DNA from: Gemmatimonas sp.
GTDB lineage: Bacteria > Gemmatimonadota > Gemmatimonadetes > Gemmatimonadales > Gemmatimonadaceae
Assembly (NCBI GenBank): GCA_025361705.1
Contig: JANYJW010000063.1
Location: 1 to 60,351, forward strand
DNA: 60,351 nt
Direction: 5' to 3'
Shown here: positions 7,973 to 16,586 of the stretch, in pieces
How the letters are laid out: each line of letters opens with the position of its first letter
Position numbering within the stretch: position 1 is the stretch's first letter
The notes under the pieces: model-generated
Database searches by the model: none
The model's input: the letters and a program-made list of their open reading frames with translations, nothing else
What the model was told of the DNA's origin: nothing
Made by a program: the position numbers and the translations under genes

Positions 7973-9451
7973 ATGACGCCCATGCAAGCCCACCTGACCC
8001 GACTGGAGCTGCGCCATCGTGCGCTTGATCTCCAGCGCCGCCGCTTCTGGCGAGAGGTCAGCTTTGGCGCCATCATCGTCGCGGCGGACGTGCTCACCAT
8101 GGCGGCGGTCTTCACGCTGTTTGCCATGTTGCCTTTCGCGCGCGCGCAGTTCCTGCTGGGCGAGAATGGGATGTCGTTCCTCACAGGCCTCATCCCGCTG
8201 TCGCCGCTGGCGATGACGCGCCGCCTTACCTCGCTGGTGTTCTGCCTCGTGGCCACGCGTTGCTACAGCTACACCGAGCGACAGGCATTGCCGTGGCGGA
8301 TTTTCATCGCGCTCTTGCTGGGCCTGGCATTGCCGCGATGGGCGGAAGTCTGGGGCCCTGGCGTCCTCGGGCGATGGGTGGCCGTGGGCCTCGTGCTGGC
8401 CACCGTGTGGCTGGCGCTCTCGGTGCAGCGGCGAGGCCTCACGCGGGCGCTCAGTCCTATCGACCCGCGGCGTCTTGATGCGGCGCGCACCTTGGTGGTC
8501 GGCCCGGCCGCTGAAGTCGAGCGGCTGCGCCGCGACCGCTCCGAGGGGAGCGAGAGCCGCGTGATGCCCGCCACCTATGAGTTGGTGCTGCACTGGGGCG
8601 AGCCGGGCAGCGAGGGCATGCCGCAGCTCTACGACCGCATCGCGGAGTCGAACGCCGACGCGCTGGTGTTGGTGGGTGCGATTTCCGACGTGGCGCTGCA
8701 GAGCGTCATGATTGCCGCCTCGAGTGCGGGTGCCCGCGTCTACGCCACGCGCCGTGAGGCATTCCGCAAGCTCGACGAGCCATCGTTCGTGTTGCGGCGC
8801 GCCGAGCCGCTGATGCTGCTCTCGCGTCCCGCGCTCGTTGGCTCGCAGCTCGTCGTCAAGCGCGTGATTGACCTCTCGGGCGCGACCGTGGGACTGGTGG
8901 TGCTGTCGCCGCTGCTCGCGCTGGCGAGCCTGCTGGTCAAGATCACGTCGCCAGGGCCGGTGCTCTTCCGGCAGGTGCGCGTGGGGTTGGGCGGCGATCC
9001 CTTTGTCTGCCTGAAGTTCCGGACCATGGTGGCCGACGCGGAGCTCCGGCAGGCCGAGGTGGCCGGCGAGAACATCCACGCTGGCAATCAGCGTATCTTC
9101 AAGTTGCCCAACGATCCTCGGCTGACCCCGGTGGGGAAGTTCCTGCGTCGATCGAGCATGGACGAATTGCCCCAGCTCTGGAACGTGTTGCGTGGCGAGA
9201 TGTCGCTGGTGGGACCGCGCCCGGCGCTGCCGTCGGAAGTGCTGCGCTACGAACCGCACCACTTCGTGCGGTTCGAGGTGCTTCCCGGCATCACCGGGCC
9301 GTGGCAGGTGGGTGGACGCAACGCCATCCGGGACTTCGAGGAGGTGGTGCGCCTCGAGTCGGACTATGTGCGCGGGTGGACGCTGTGGCGCGACATGATC
9401 ATCCTGCTGCGCACGATCCCGGCGGTGATTTCCATGAAAGGTGCGTTCTAG
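7973..9451 (+). CDS. Exopolysaccharide priming glycosylphosphotransferase (polyprenyl-phosphate sugar-1-phosphate transferase)
   Basis: This 492-residue enzyme starts exopolysaccharide repeat-unit assembly by placing a sugar-1-phosphate on undecaprenyl phosphate at the inner membrane. The N-terminal half has several membrane helices and a nucleotide-binding-like region. The C-terminal catalytic domain from about residue 295 carries the family hallmarks: a hairpin helix (VIDLSGATVGLVVLSPLLAL), SPGPVLFRQVRVG, LKFRTM, and SSMDELPQLWNVLRGEMSLVGPRP in pieces. That is WcaJ/WbaP/EpsE-type. The start is uncertain: ATG 7973 or ATG 7982, neither with a strong ribosome site; an open frame continues upstream. 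It is the first gene of the long plus-strand operon. Confidence 0.93.
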   Translation: MTPMQAHLTRLELRHRALDLQRRRFWREVSFGAIIVAADVLTMAAVFTLFAMLPFARAQFLLGENGMSFLTGLIPLSPLAMTRRLTSLVFCLVATRCYSYTERQALPWRIFIALLLGLALPRWAEVWGPGVLGRWVAVGLVLATVWLALSVQRRGLTRALSPIDPRRLDAARTLVVGPAAEVERLRRDRSEGSESRVMPATYELVLHWGEPGSEGMPQLYDRIAESNADALVLVGAISDVALQSVMIAASSAGARVYATRREAFRKLDEPSFVLRRAEPLMLLSRPALVGSQLVVKRVIDLSGATVGLVVLSPLLALASLLVKITSPGPVLFRQVRVGLGGDPFVCLKFRTMVADAELRQAEVAGENIHAGNQRIFKLPNDPRLTPVGKFLRRSSMDELPQLWNVLRGEMSLVGPRPALPSEVLRYEPHHFVRFEVLPGITGPWQVGGRNAIRDFEEVVRLESDYVRGWTLWRDMIILLRTIPAVISMKGAF

Positions 9452-9481
9452 TGTCGTGACGACCCATCGTTACGAATCGTT

Positions 9482-10183
9482 TTGTCTCGGATACCCGTTT
9501 CTCATCCCGCACTCCCGACAACCGTGCGTTTTCCCTTGAATCAACTTGCGTGCCGCGCCCTTCCGGCGGCGATTCTGCTGCTCGCGGCGTGTGCGCCTGC
9601 CGTGACGATTTCGCTTGCCCCGCTCCCGGACCGGCCCTGGACGGTGCTCCCGGGTGACGAGGTGCGGGTGCGCGTGTATCGCGAGCCCGAACTCAGCGGG
9701 CAGTGGGTGGTGAACCTGCGGGGTGAGATTCTCGCGCCAGGGCTCGGGCGTCTCCTGGTCGCCGGGCTCAACGCGGATTCGCTCACCGGGCTCATTTCCA
9801 GCCGCTATTCCACGCGCATCGTCGATGCGGTGGTCGATGTGGGCATCGTGCGGAGCTTGCCCGTGCTTGGCGACGTCGCGTCCCCGGGGGTCTATCAGGC
9901 GGAACCCGCGATGACGCTCCAGCAGGTCGTCGCGAAGGCAGGGGGCATGCGCGTGCGCAGTCTCCGCACGCCCGTTGCCCTCCTGCAGAAGGGGCGCGAC
10001 GGCACGCGGTATTCCCTGGCGCTCGACCAGCGGCTCGACCGCGTGCCCCTGGACGACGGCGATGCGATCGTCGTCTACGACCCAGGCGTCCTCGAGCGGT
10101 GGAATACGGCCCTCGACTACATCTACAGGGTTGGCATGGTGCTCACTATCGTATCGTCGGTCCTTGTCCTCACGAGGAAATAG
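9482..10183 (+). CDS. Outer-membrane polysaccharide export lipoprotein (Wza-like, poly_export/SLBB)
   Basis: The 233-residue protein has a lipoprotein signal ending in the lipobox LLAAC, then a poly-export domain (LPGDEVRVRVYREPELSG, about residues 56-75) and an SLBB-type domain (VLGDVASPGVYQAEPAMTLQQVVAKAGG). A hydrophobic C-terminal helix (about 213-231) could cross the outer membrane as Wza's does. The expected role is the export channel for the polysaccharide. Two starts are possible: TTG 9482, or GTG 9527, which would give a more normal 23-residue signal peptide. The kinase/co-polymerase gene follows after one base, as in wza-wzc pairs. Confidence 0.9.
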   Translation: MSRIPVSHPALPTTVRFPLNQLACRALPAAILLLAACAPAVTISLAPLPDRPWTVLPGDEVRVRVYREPELSGQWVVNLRGEILAPGLGRLLVAGLNADSLTGLISSRYSTRIVDAVVDVGIVRSLPVLGDVASPGVYQAEPAMTLQQVVAKAGGMRVRSLRTPVALLQKGRDGTRYSLALDQRLDRVPLDDGDAIVVYDPGVLERWNTALDYIYRVGMVLTIVSSVLVLTRK

Positions 10184-10184
10184 C

Positions 10185-12560
10185 GTGTCCGCGGAACAGC
10201 TTCCCGTCCTGATGGAGTCTGCCGACGCCAACACGGAAATCGATCTCCGACGTGCGTGGCAGACGGTCGCGCGCAGCGCGTGGATCATCGTCATCTGCGT
10301 GGGCTTGGCGACCGCCGCGGCGATGCTGGCCGTGCGCCGCATCGATCCCGTGTACTCGGCGTCGGCGACGGTGCGTATCGAGGAAAAGTCGTCGGCCAAT
10401 CCGTACGCGATGTTCAACTCCGATTACGCCAGCGTGCTGGCGACGGCGACGCAGATCCTGACGAGCCGTCAGTTGGCGTACGATGTGGTCGACTCGTTGG
10501 GCATGCGCCTGAGTCTCTACCAGCCCGTGCGCCGGCAGAAGAGCGAGGTGGTGCGCACGGCGCACGTGAGTGCCGATGCGCCGTCGCAGGCCTACCGGCT
10601 CGACCGCACGACGCGCGGGATGCGCGAAGTGCGGCTGTTGCCGAGCGAAAAGGTGCTCGGGACGTTTCCCGACTCGGAGCCCATCCCGATCGAGGGGGGG
10701 TGGATTCAGCTGGCCGGGGCCGCCACACGCTACGACCGGCTCGTCTTCACGGTCTTTCCGCGCAACGACGTGGCGTCGGCGCTGCGCGATGCCATCCGCG
10801 TGGCGCAGGCGGGACGCGACGCGAACGTGCTGCGCATTTCGTATACCGGCAAGGATCCGGTGGAGTCCATGCAGGTGCCCAACGTGCTGGCGCGTGCGTA
10901 CGTCAAGCGGCGCATCGATCTCGCGGCCAGCGGCGCGCGGTCGACGGTGTCGTACCTGCAGCGGCAGATGGCGGTGATCGGCGAGCAGCTGAACGACCAG
11001 GAGACGCAGATCCGCGACTACCTGCTGGCGCGCGGCGTGTCGAGCATCGACGGCAAGATCCAGGACCTGGTGTCGGAGCTGAACCTGCTGCGCGGCAACA
11101 TGACGACGATCACGCTGGAGCGTGACGCAATCGCCCGCGCCATTGTGCCGTTGCGGGAGCAGGGCGCGGACGGGGCCGACGAGTTCCTTCGCCGCGCCAT
11201 GGCGACGCCGGAGTTCCTGGGGTTGGCCTCGCAGGAAATCAGTGCATTGCAGACCCTGCGCACCGAGCGCGAGGCGCTGTTGCAGCGTCGCACCGAAGGC
11301 GATCCTGACGTCAAGGCGCTGAACGTGCGCATGGACGGGGTGAAGGAGCGCATCCAGGACCGCGCCGCGGCCTTCCTGAGCCAGCGCAATTCGCTGGTGG
11401 ACGATCGGCAGCGGCGCGTCGACTCGCTGCAGCATGAGCTGGCGCGCATGCCGGAGCAGGCGATGGGTTTCCAGCGGCTCGAGCGCGACCGGCTGGTGCT
11501 GCAGGAGACGATGCGCATGGTGCAGGGGCGCCTGAAGGAGGCCGAAATCACGGCCTCGGTGCCTGACTCGTCGGCGTCGATGCTGGACGACGCGGTCTCG
11601 GCCGACATGCAGGCCAACTCGTCGCAGACGCTGATCTTCGCGGTGGCCGTCTTCTCGGGGCTGCTCGTCGGCGTTGGCGTGGCGTTCCTGCGCGACTGGC
11701 TCGACACGACCATTCACGACGAAGCCGACCTGCGCGCCATCGTGGGCGTGCCGGTGGTGGGCATCATTCCCAACCTGCAGCAGCAGGCGCGGTCGGGGGC
11801 GTATCGATTGCCGCCGGCCCCGGATGCGGCGGCGGGCAAGTCGAAGGATCGTGCCGCGGCGAGCGGAAGCTCGGCGCCAGGTTCGGCGCGCGAGTATCAC
11901 ACGCCGGCCGCCGAGGCGTACCGCGCGTTGCGCACCAACCTCAACTACCTCACGCCGCCGCGGGCGCCACGCGTCATCGTGGTGACGAGCGCGCTGCCGG
12001 GCGACGGCAAGACGACGACGGTCGTCAATCTCGCGATTACGCTGGCGCAGCAGGGCCAACGCGTGATCCTGATTGACGCCGAGACGCGGCGCGGCACGGT
12101 GCACGAGGCGTTTGGCATTCCGCCGTCCCCGGGCTTCTTTGACCTCATGTACGGGCAGGCGTCGCCGGGCGAGTGCATCCGGCGCGTCTCGATGGAGACG
12201 GGCGGGTCGGTGGACGTGCTGCCGCTCGGCAGCTCGCCCAGCGTGAATCCCGCCGACCTCCTGGTGGCGACGCGTCTGCAGCCGCTGTTTGACCGGTTGC
12301 GGCAGCAGTACGACTATGTGCTGCTCGACACACCGCCGCTCAACCTGTTTACCGATGCGGCGCTGATCGCCTCCAACGCGGACGCGCTGCTGCTCGTGGC
12401 GCGCTCCGACAAGACCGACCGCGATGAGCTGAAGTTCGCGGTGGCGCAGCTGCGCAACGTCCAGGTGGTGCTGGCGGGCGCCGTGCTGAACGACGTCGAG
12501 TTGCGGCGCGGGTCGCGGTATCGGCAGGGCTACGGCTACTATTACGAATACGGACGATGA
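10185..12560 (+). CDS. Wzc-type polysaccharide co-polymerase with bacterial tyrosine kinase domain
   Basis: This 791-residue inner-membrane protein sets chain length and couples synthesis to export. It has a Wzz domain between two membrane helices (about 26-45 and 482-505), with long coiled-coil-like helices between, then a cytoplasmic BY-kinase. Walker A is SALPGDGKTTT with Lys609, Walker A' is ILIDAETRR with Asp631, and Walker B is VLLDTPP with Asp715. The extreme C-terminus is a tyrosine cluster: six Tyr in the last 13 residues (779, 783, 785, 786, 787, 789), the usual autophosphorylation site. The GTG start at 10185 is preceded by GAGGAAA. Kinase and co-polymerase are fused in one chain, as in proteobacterial Wzc. 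Confidence 0.95.
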   Translation: MSAEQLPVLMESADANTEIDLRRAWQTVARSAWIIVICVGLATAAAMLAVRRIDPVYSASATVRIEEKSSANPYAMFNSDYASVLATATQILTSRQLAYDVVDSLGMRLSLYQPVRRQKSEVVRTAHVSADAPSQAYRLDRTTRGMREVRLLPSEKVLGTFPDSEPIPIEGGWIQLAGAATRYDRLVFTVFPRNDVASALRDAIRVAQAGRDANVLRISYTGKDPVESMQVPNVLARAYVKRRIDLAASGARSTVSYLQRQMAVIGEQLNDQETQIRDYLLARGVSSIDGKIQDLVSELNLLRGNMTTITLERDAIARAIVPLREQGADGADEFLRRAMATPEFLGLASQEISALQTLRTEREALLQRRTEGDPDVKALNVRMDGVKERIQDRAAAFLSQRNSLVDDRQRRVDSLQHELARMPEQAMGFQRLERDRLVLQETMRMVQGRLKEAEITASVPDSSASMLDDAVSADMQANSSQTLIFAVAVFSGLLVGVGVAFLRDWLDTTIHDEADLRAIVGVPVVGIIPNLQQQARSGAYRLPPAPDAAAGKSKDRAAASGSSAPGSAREYHTPAAEAYRALRTNLNYLTPPRAPRVIVVTSALPGDGKTTTVVNLAITLAQQGQRVILIDAETRRGTVHEAFGIPPSPGFFDLMYGQASPGECIRRVSMETGGSVDVLPLGSSPSVNPADLLVATRLQPLFDRLRQQYDYVLLDTPPLNLFTDAALIASNADALLLVARSDKTDRDELKFAVAQLRNVQVVLAGAVLNDVELRRGSRYRQGYGYYYEYGR

Positions 12561-12578
12561 CCCGGACGGGATGCGCGC

Positions 12579-13223
12579 ATGGCCATACAATCTGACGGCG
12601 ACCACAAGCAGTCGGAGCTCGTTCCCGACATCTTCGATACCGGGACCGAGCGGTTGCCGTCGTCGGGGCAGTTCAGCGCGGCGATGATCTCGGGCGTGCT
12701 GCTCGCGGCCGTCGAGGCGCTGGTGGCGCCCGTCATTCTGGCGAGCACGCTGGTGGTGTCGGTGCTCACGTGGTGGATTCTCGACGCTCCGTGGGCCGGG
12801 CGCCGTCGCCGATCGTCGCGCAGCGCGCGCAAGTGGTACTTGCCGCAGCCACGCGTGGTGTACCTGAGCACGCTGATGATGGTGGGGATGTGGCTGACGA
12901 CGATGTTCATCTTTCGGGCGAGCGATCCGCGGCTGAGCCCCGGATTCACGTCGACCCTGCCGAACATGATGATGGGCATCGATGTGGGTGTCCTGGCGAA
13001 GATCAACGGCATGCAGGGGCCCGTCGATACCGGCCCTGAGCCGACGAAAGTGATGGACAGCGGTGTTGCGCCGTTTTCGCTCTTTGCGCACGGCACCGCG
13101 TCGACCATTGCGGTGGCGCTGCTGACCTATGCGTTCCAGTCGGTGCGCCGGCGCGTCAAGCGCGCCCGGCGGACGCGTGACCTCGGCGACCATCGATCAC
13201 GGCAATCGGGTGCGTCGCCCTAG
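12579..13223 (+). CDS. Unknown three-helix membrane protein of the exopolysaccharide operon
   Basis: I do not recognise this 214-residue protein. It shows three hydrophobic segments (about 33-68, long enough to be one or two helices; 94-112; 166-186). A basic loop RRRRSSRSARK lies after the first, a methionine-rich stretch PNMMMGIDVG around 128-137, and the C-terminal tail is arginine-rich. It sits between the co-polymerase and the polymerase/ligase-like gene, with short gaps of 18 bases on each side, so it is almost certainly part of the export/polymerisation machinery or its regulation. It is far too short for a Wzx flippase. Confidence 0.75.
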   Translation: MAIQSDGDHKQSELVPDIFDTGTERLPSSGQFSAAMISGVLLAAVEALVAPVILASTLVVSVLTWWILDAPWAGRRRRSSRSARKWYLPQPRVVYLSTLMMVGMWLTTMFIFRASDPRLSPGFTSTLPNMMMGIDVGVLAKINGMQGPVDTGPEPTKVMDSGVAPFSLFAHGTASTIAVALLTYAFQSVRRRVKRARRTRDLGDHRSRQSGASP

Positions 13224-13241
13224 CGACGCCGAGGCCGCGCC

Positions 13242-14726
13242 GTGACCACGTCCGCCCGTCCGATGGTGGCATTGCCGCACAGTCGCGGCAGCCGCACCGC
13301 GTCGGCGTCGACGGTCACGCTGATCATCTTTGCGCTCGTGACCTTGGGCGGCCTCGCGGGCGGCGGGGGCGGCTTGTTTCCGGTGGCATACGTCGCGACG
13401 GCCGGCGTGGCGGCGCTCGTGGCGTACTATCGCAACCCGACGCGCTATGTGTCGTTCGTCTTTGCCATGTGGTTCTTCACGCCCTGGGTGCGCCGGGTGG
13501 TCGACCTCCATCACGGGTTCAAGCCGGCGAACATCATCCTCGTGGCACCGACCCTCGCCACCCTGGTCGCGGTGCTCACGCTGTTCTACCGCGCGCGCGA
13601 GCTGCGCGGCGCGATGCTATATCCGTTCACGTTCACGATTGCGGGTGTGGCCTACGGCTACTTCATCGGCGTCCTGAAGGTCGGCACCTTTCCAGCGACC
13701 TACGCCCTGCTCACCTGGCTGGGGCCGATTGCCTTCTCGATGCACCTCATCCTGAACTGGCGGCAGTTTCCGGCGCTGCGCGACGCGTTCCTGAGCTTCC
13801 TGCAGTGGGCGCTGCCGATCATCGCCGCCTACGGCATCTATCAGGTGGTGTCGCTGCCGGCGTGGGACCGCTATTGGATGGAAGCGGCCGAGGTGTACTC
13901 GATCGGCATTCCGGTCCCCTTCGGCTTTCGCGCGTTTGGCACGATGAACAGTCCGGGGCCCTACGCGGTGGCGCTGGTGGTCAGCATGCTGTTTCTGCTG
14001 GGCACGACGCGCCGCGGCATGCTGCTGGGGCTGGCGCTGGGGCTGGTGGCGGTCCTCCTGACGCGTACGCGCTCGGCATGGGTGGCCCTGTTCATCGGCG
14101 TCCTCGTGGTGCAGTTCATGGGGCCCGTGCGCCGCATGGCGCGCAACTGGGCCTTCCTGCTGTTCATGGTGGTGCTGGCGGTCCCGGTCCTCTCGCTCGA
14201 CGTCTTTCGGGACTCGATCTTCAGCCGGTTGGCATCATTTGCATCGCTCGACGAGGACAGTTCGGTGAAGCAGCGCATGTTGCTCTCGAATCTGGCGACG
14301 CAGGCCATCGGTGCGCGGGCCGAAGGCGAGGGGCTCGGGGCGACGGGCGGCGGCACCAAGCTGGGATCGGTCACGGGGCGGCAGGCGTCGATCGACAACG
14401 GATTCCTGGAGATCTTCTACGTGCTCGGCTGGCCGGGCGGCTCGCTGCTCGTGCTCGGTCTGATCGGGCAGATGCTGACGCTGGCACGCTTCCGGGACGC
14501 ACGAGAGGACGCCTTTGCGAACTCGGCGCGCGCTTCCGTGTGGGCGCTGCTCAGCGTGCTGCTCATCGGCGACATTTTCAGCGGCGCGGTGGGCGCGATG
14601 TTCTGGGGCGCCTACGGCTTTGCCTGCTGTGCCCACGCGTACAACTACGCCATGGGCAAGGGACTGCGCTCCCGCCAGATGGCGCGCGAATTCGTCGTGC
14701 GCCCGCCGGCGCACGTTCCGGGATAG
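13242..14726 (+). CDS. O-antigen ligase/polymerase-like membrane protein (Wzy/WaaL family)
   Basis: This 494-residue protein is highly hydrophobic with about a dozen membrane segments and one large non-membrane loop near residues 330-390. That loop includes the segment LLSNLATQAIGARAEGEGLG and a glycine-rich part, followed by DNGFLEIFYVLGWPGG, the pattern of the O-antigen ligase-like (Wzy_C) family. Preceding it is the RTRSAWVALFIG segment typical of these proteins. In an operon with a priming transferase and Wza/Wzc, polymerase is more likely than ligase. The start is GTG at 13242. Confidence 0.85.
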   Translation: MTTSARPMVALPHSRGSRTASASTVTLIIFALVTLGGLAGGGGGLFPVAYVATAGVAALVAYYRNPTRYVSFVFAMWFFTPWVRRVVDLHHGFKPANIILVAPTLATLVAVLTLFYRARELRGAMLYPFTFTIAGVAYGYFIGVLKVGTFPATYALLTWLGPIAFSMHLILNWRQFPALRDAFLSFLQWALPIIAAYGIYQVVSLPAWDRYWMEAAEVYSIGIPVPFGFRAFGTMNSPGPYAVALVVSMLFLLGTTRRGMLLGLALGLVAVLLTRTRSAWVALFIGVLVVQFMGPVRRMARNWAFLLFMVVLAVPVLSLDVFRDSIFSRLASFASLDEDSSVKQRMLLSNLATQAIGARAEGEGLGATGGGTKLGSVTGRQASIDNGFLEIFYVLGWPGGSLLVLGLIGQMLTLARFRDAREDAFANSARASVWALLSVLLIGDIFSGAVGAMFWGAYGFACCAHAYNYAMGKGLRSRQMAREFVVRPPAHVPG

Positions 14727-14729
14727 CGC

Positions 14730-15725
14730 ATGCGCCCGGTGGTGGCGCGCCTCACGCGTCGGGTGCGGCGCCGGTCGTTGCGCGGCATCGTGCTGTGTTA
14801 CCATCGCGTGGCCGGACCGCGCGCCGATCCCGCTGGGCTCGACGTGCTGCCGTCGCAGTTCGACGCGCATCTCGCGCTGCTCGGCGCGCAGGCGCAGCCG
14901 ATGGCCTTGGGCGCATTTGAGCGCGCGCGCCGCACGGGCGCGCTGCCGGAGCGCGCGGTGGCGGTGACCTTTGACGACGGCTACGCCGACAACCTGCATG
15001 CGGCGCTGCCCCTGCTTGCGGCGCGCAGCGTCCCGGCGACGGTCTTCGTGACGACCTGCGGCGTTGGGGCCGAGGGCGAGTTCTGGTGGGACGCGCTGGA
15101 GCGCGGCTGCAGCGTGCCGCACCCACTGCCGGCGCGGCTCAGCCTGGCGCCGCCCGGGCACGTGTTTACCTGGACGCTCGATGCCCGCGCGCAGGCGGGG
15201 GACGTGGCCGACGCGCTCGATGCGCGCCGCCCGCTCTATGATGCACTGAAGACGTGGCTGCGAGCGCTGCCCGCCGCGGCCCTGCGCGAAGCGGTGGCGC
15301 AATGGCAGGCGTGGAGCGGGACGGCCGCCGCCGCGCGCGACGGGCACCGCACCCTGCGCGTGGACGAGTTGCAGACACTGGCTCGCTCGCCGCTGATCGA
15401 GATCGGGAGCCACTCCGTGACGCACCCGCTGCTCGGCCTGCTCGACGCGGACGCGCAGCGTGACGAGTGCATGGGCAGTCGCGCGGCGCTGTCGCACTGG
15501 CTGGGGCGCGCGCCGGCGCTGTTTGCCTATCCCTTCGGCGAGGGCGCGGCGGTGACGCGCGACGCCGAGGCCGCGGTGCGCGCGGCGGGATACGACGCGG
15601 CATTCACCGCCGATGCGCAGGCGGCGTGGCGCGGCAATCGTGCGACGGCGGTGCCGCGCATCGCGATGCAGGCGTGGGACGGTGCGGAGTTTGGCCGCCG
15701 CCTCCCCCTGTGGTTCGATGAGTAG
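14730..15725 (+). CDS. Polysaccharide deacetylase (NodB-homology, CE4 family)
   Basis: The 331-residue protein has the CE4 metal site: AVTFDDGYADN with Asp82-Asp83, and SHSVTHP with His228 and His232. It also has the earlier LCYHRV strand and YPFGEGAAVT. CE4 enzymes remove N- or O-acetyl groups from polymers or from lipid-linked sugars. No signal peptide is evident (the N-terminus is arginine-rich: MRPVVARLTRRVRRRS), so it may act in the cytoplasm on an intermediate or be membrane-associated. It begins 3 bases after the polymerase-like gene and ends 3 bases before the next gene. Its presence suggests amino sugars in the polymer. Confidence 0.92.
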   Translation: MRPVVARLTRRVRRRSLRGIVLCYHRVAGPRADPAGLDVLPSQFDAHLALLGAQAQPMALGAFERARRTGALPERAVAVTFDDGYADNLHAALPLLAARSVPATVFVTTCGVGAEGEFWWDALERGCSVPHPLPARLSLAPPGHVFTWTLDARAQAGDVADALDARRPLYDALKTWLRALPAAALREAVAQWQAWSGTAAAARDGHRTLRVDELQTLARSPLIEIGSHSVTHPLLGLLDADAQRDECMGSRAALSHWLGRAPALFAYPFGEGAAVTRDAEAAVRAAGYDAAFTADAQAAWRGNRATAVPRIAMQAWDGAEFGRRLPLWFDE

Positions 15726-15728
15726 CCG

Positions 15729-16586
15729 ATGACACGCGGACTCTTGCCGGACCCGCGCGCCGCAGCGCGCGACATTGCCAGAAACGTCGCAGCCTACGAT
15801 CGCGTGGCCTCCACCTACGACGGGGATCATCAGGAGATCTTCAACCCGGTGGAACAGGAGCGGCTGGCGCGCGCCGTGCGCGAGGTGCTTGCTGCCGTGC
15901 GTGGGGCCGATGGCGTTGCCGTGCGTGTGCTCGATGTCGGCGCCGGTACGGGCAACCTGACAGCGCATTTTCTCGCGGCGGGCGCCACGGTGGTGTCTGC
16001 CGATGTCTCCCCGGGGTGTCTGCAGCTCGTCCGTGAGCGCTTTGGCGACACGGGGCGGCATGGGGTGCAGCTGCTCGACGGCCGCTCGCTGCGTGCGCTC
16101 GCCGATGCGAGCTTCGATGTGGCGGCGTGCTACTCGGTGCTGCACCACGTGCCAGACTATCTGGCGTTGGTGGCGGAGATGGCACGCGTGGTGCGTCCCG
16201 GCGGGCTTGTCTACCTCGATCACGAGCGACACGATGCCTCGTGGGAGGATCCGGCGCGCGAGGCGTTCATGGGCGAAGCGTGGGTCTTCCCGCCCAGGCG
16301 GTGGACGCGATTCATCACGCCGCGCAACTACTGGAACCGGATCGCACCGCTGCTGCAGTGGCAGCGCTGGTTCAACGCGCGGTGGATGCCCGAGGGCGAC
16401 CTCCACATCTGGCCCGAGGACCACATCGAGTGGGACCGCGTGGCCGCGCGCCTGCGGGAACACGGCGTGGCACAGGAGATCGTGCACGACTACCTGCTGT
16501 TCGATGCGCACTTCGATCGGGCGGTGTGGGAGCGGTGGAAGGATCGCCTCACAGACTACCGCATGTGGGTGGGGCGCAAACGATGA
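15729..16586 (+). CDS. Class I SAM-dependent methyltransferase in EPS operon
   Basis: The 285-residue product has a standard class I methyltransferase core: AYDRVASTYD near the start, motif I VRVLDVGAGTGNLT at about 66-79, the acidic strand VVSADVS, and VAACYSVLHHVPDYLALVAEMARVVRPGG, which matches the UbiE/Methyltransf_11 group. The C-terminal third is tryptophan-rich and unusual, and may bind the acceptor. The stop overlaps the next gene's ATG. A sugar acceptor is inferred from location only. Confidence 0.87.
   Translation: MTRGLLPDPRAAARDIARNVAAYDRVASTYDGDHQEIFNPVEQERLARAVREVLAAVRGADGVAVRVLDVGAGTGNLTAHFLAAGATVVSADVSPGCLQLVRERFGDTGRHGVQLLDGRSLRALADASFDVAACYSVLHHVPDYLALVAEMARVVRPGGLVYLDHERHDASWEDPAREAFMGEAWVFPPRRWTRFITPRNYWNRIAPLLQWQRWFNARWMPEGDLHIWPEDHIEWDRVAARLREHGVAQEIVHDYLLFDAHFDRAVWERWKDRLTDYRMWVGRKR

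Noticed and set aside
10170..13193. Very long open frame (about 1000 codons) on the minus strand opposite the Wzc-type gene
   Set aside because: Its translation is rich in Arg, His and Gln with no domain signature, while the plus strand gives a complete Wzc. In GC-rich DNA the antisense frame lacks stops because of codon bias.
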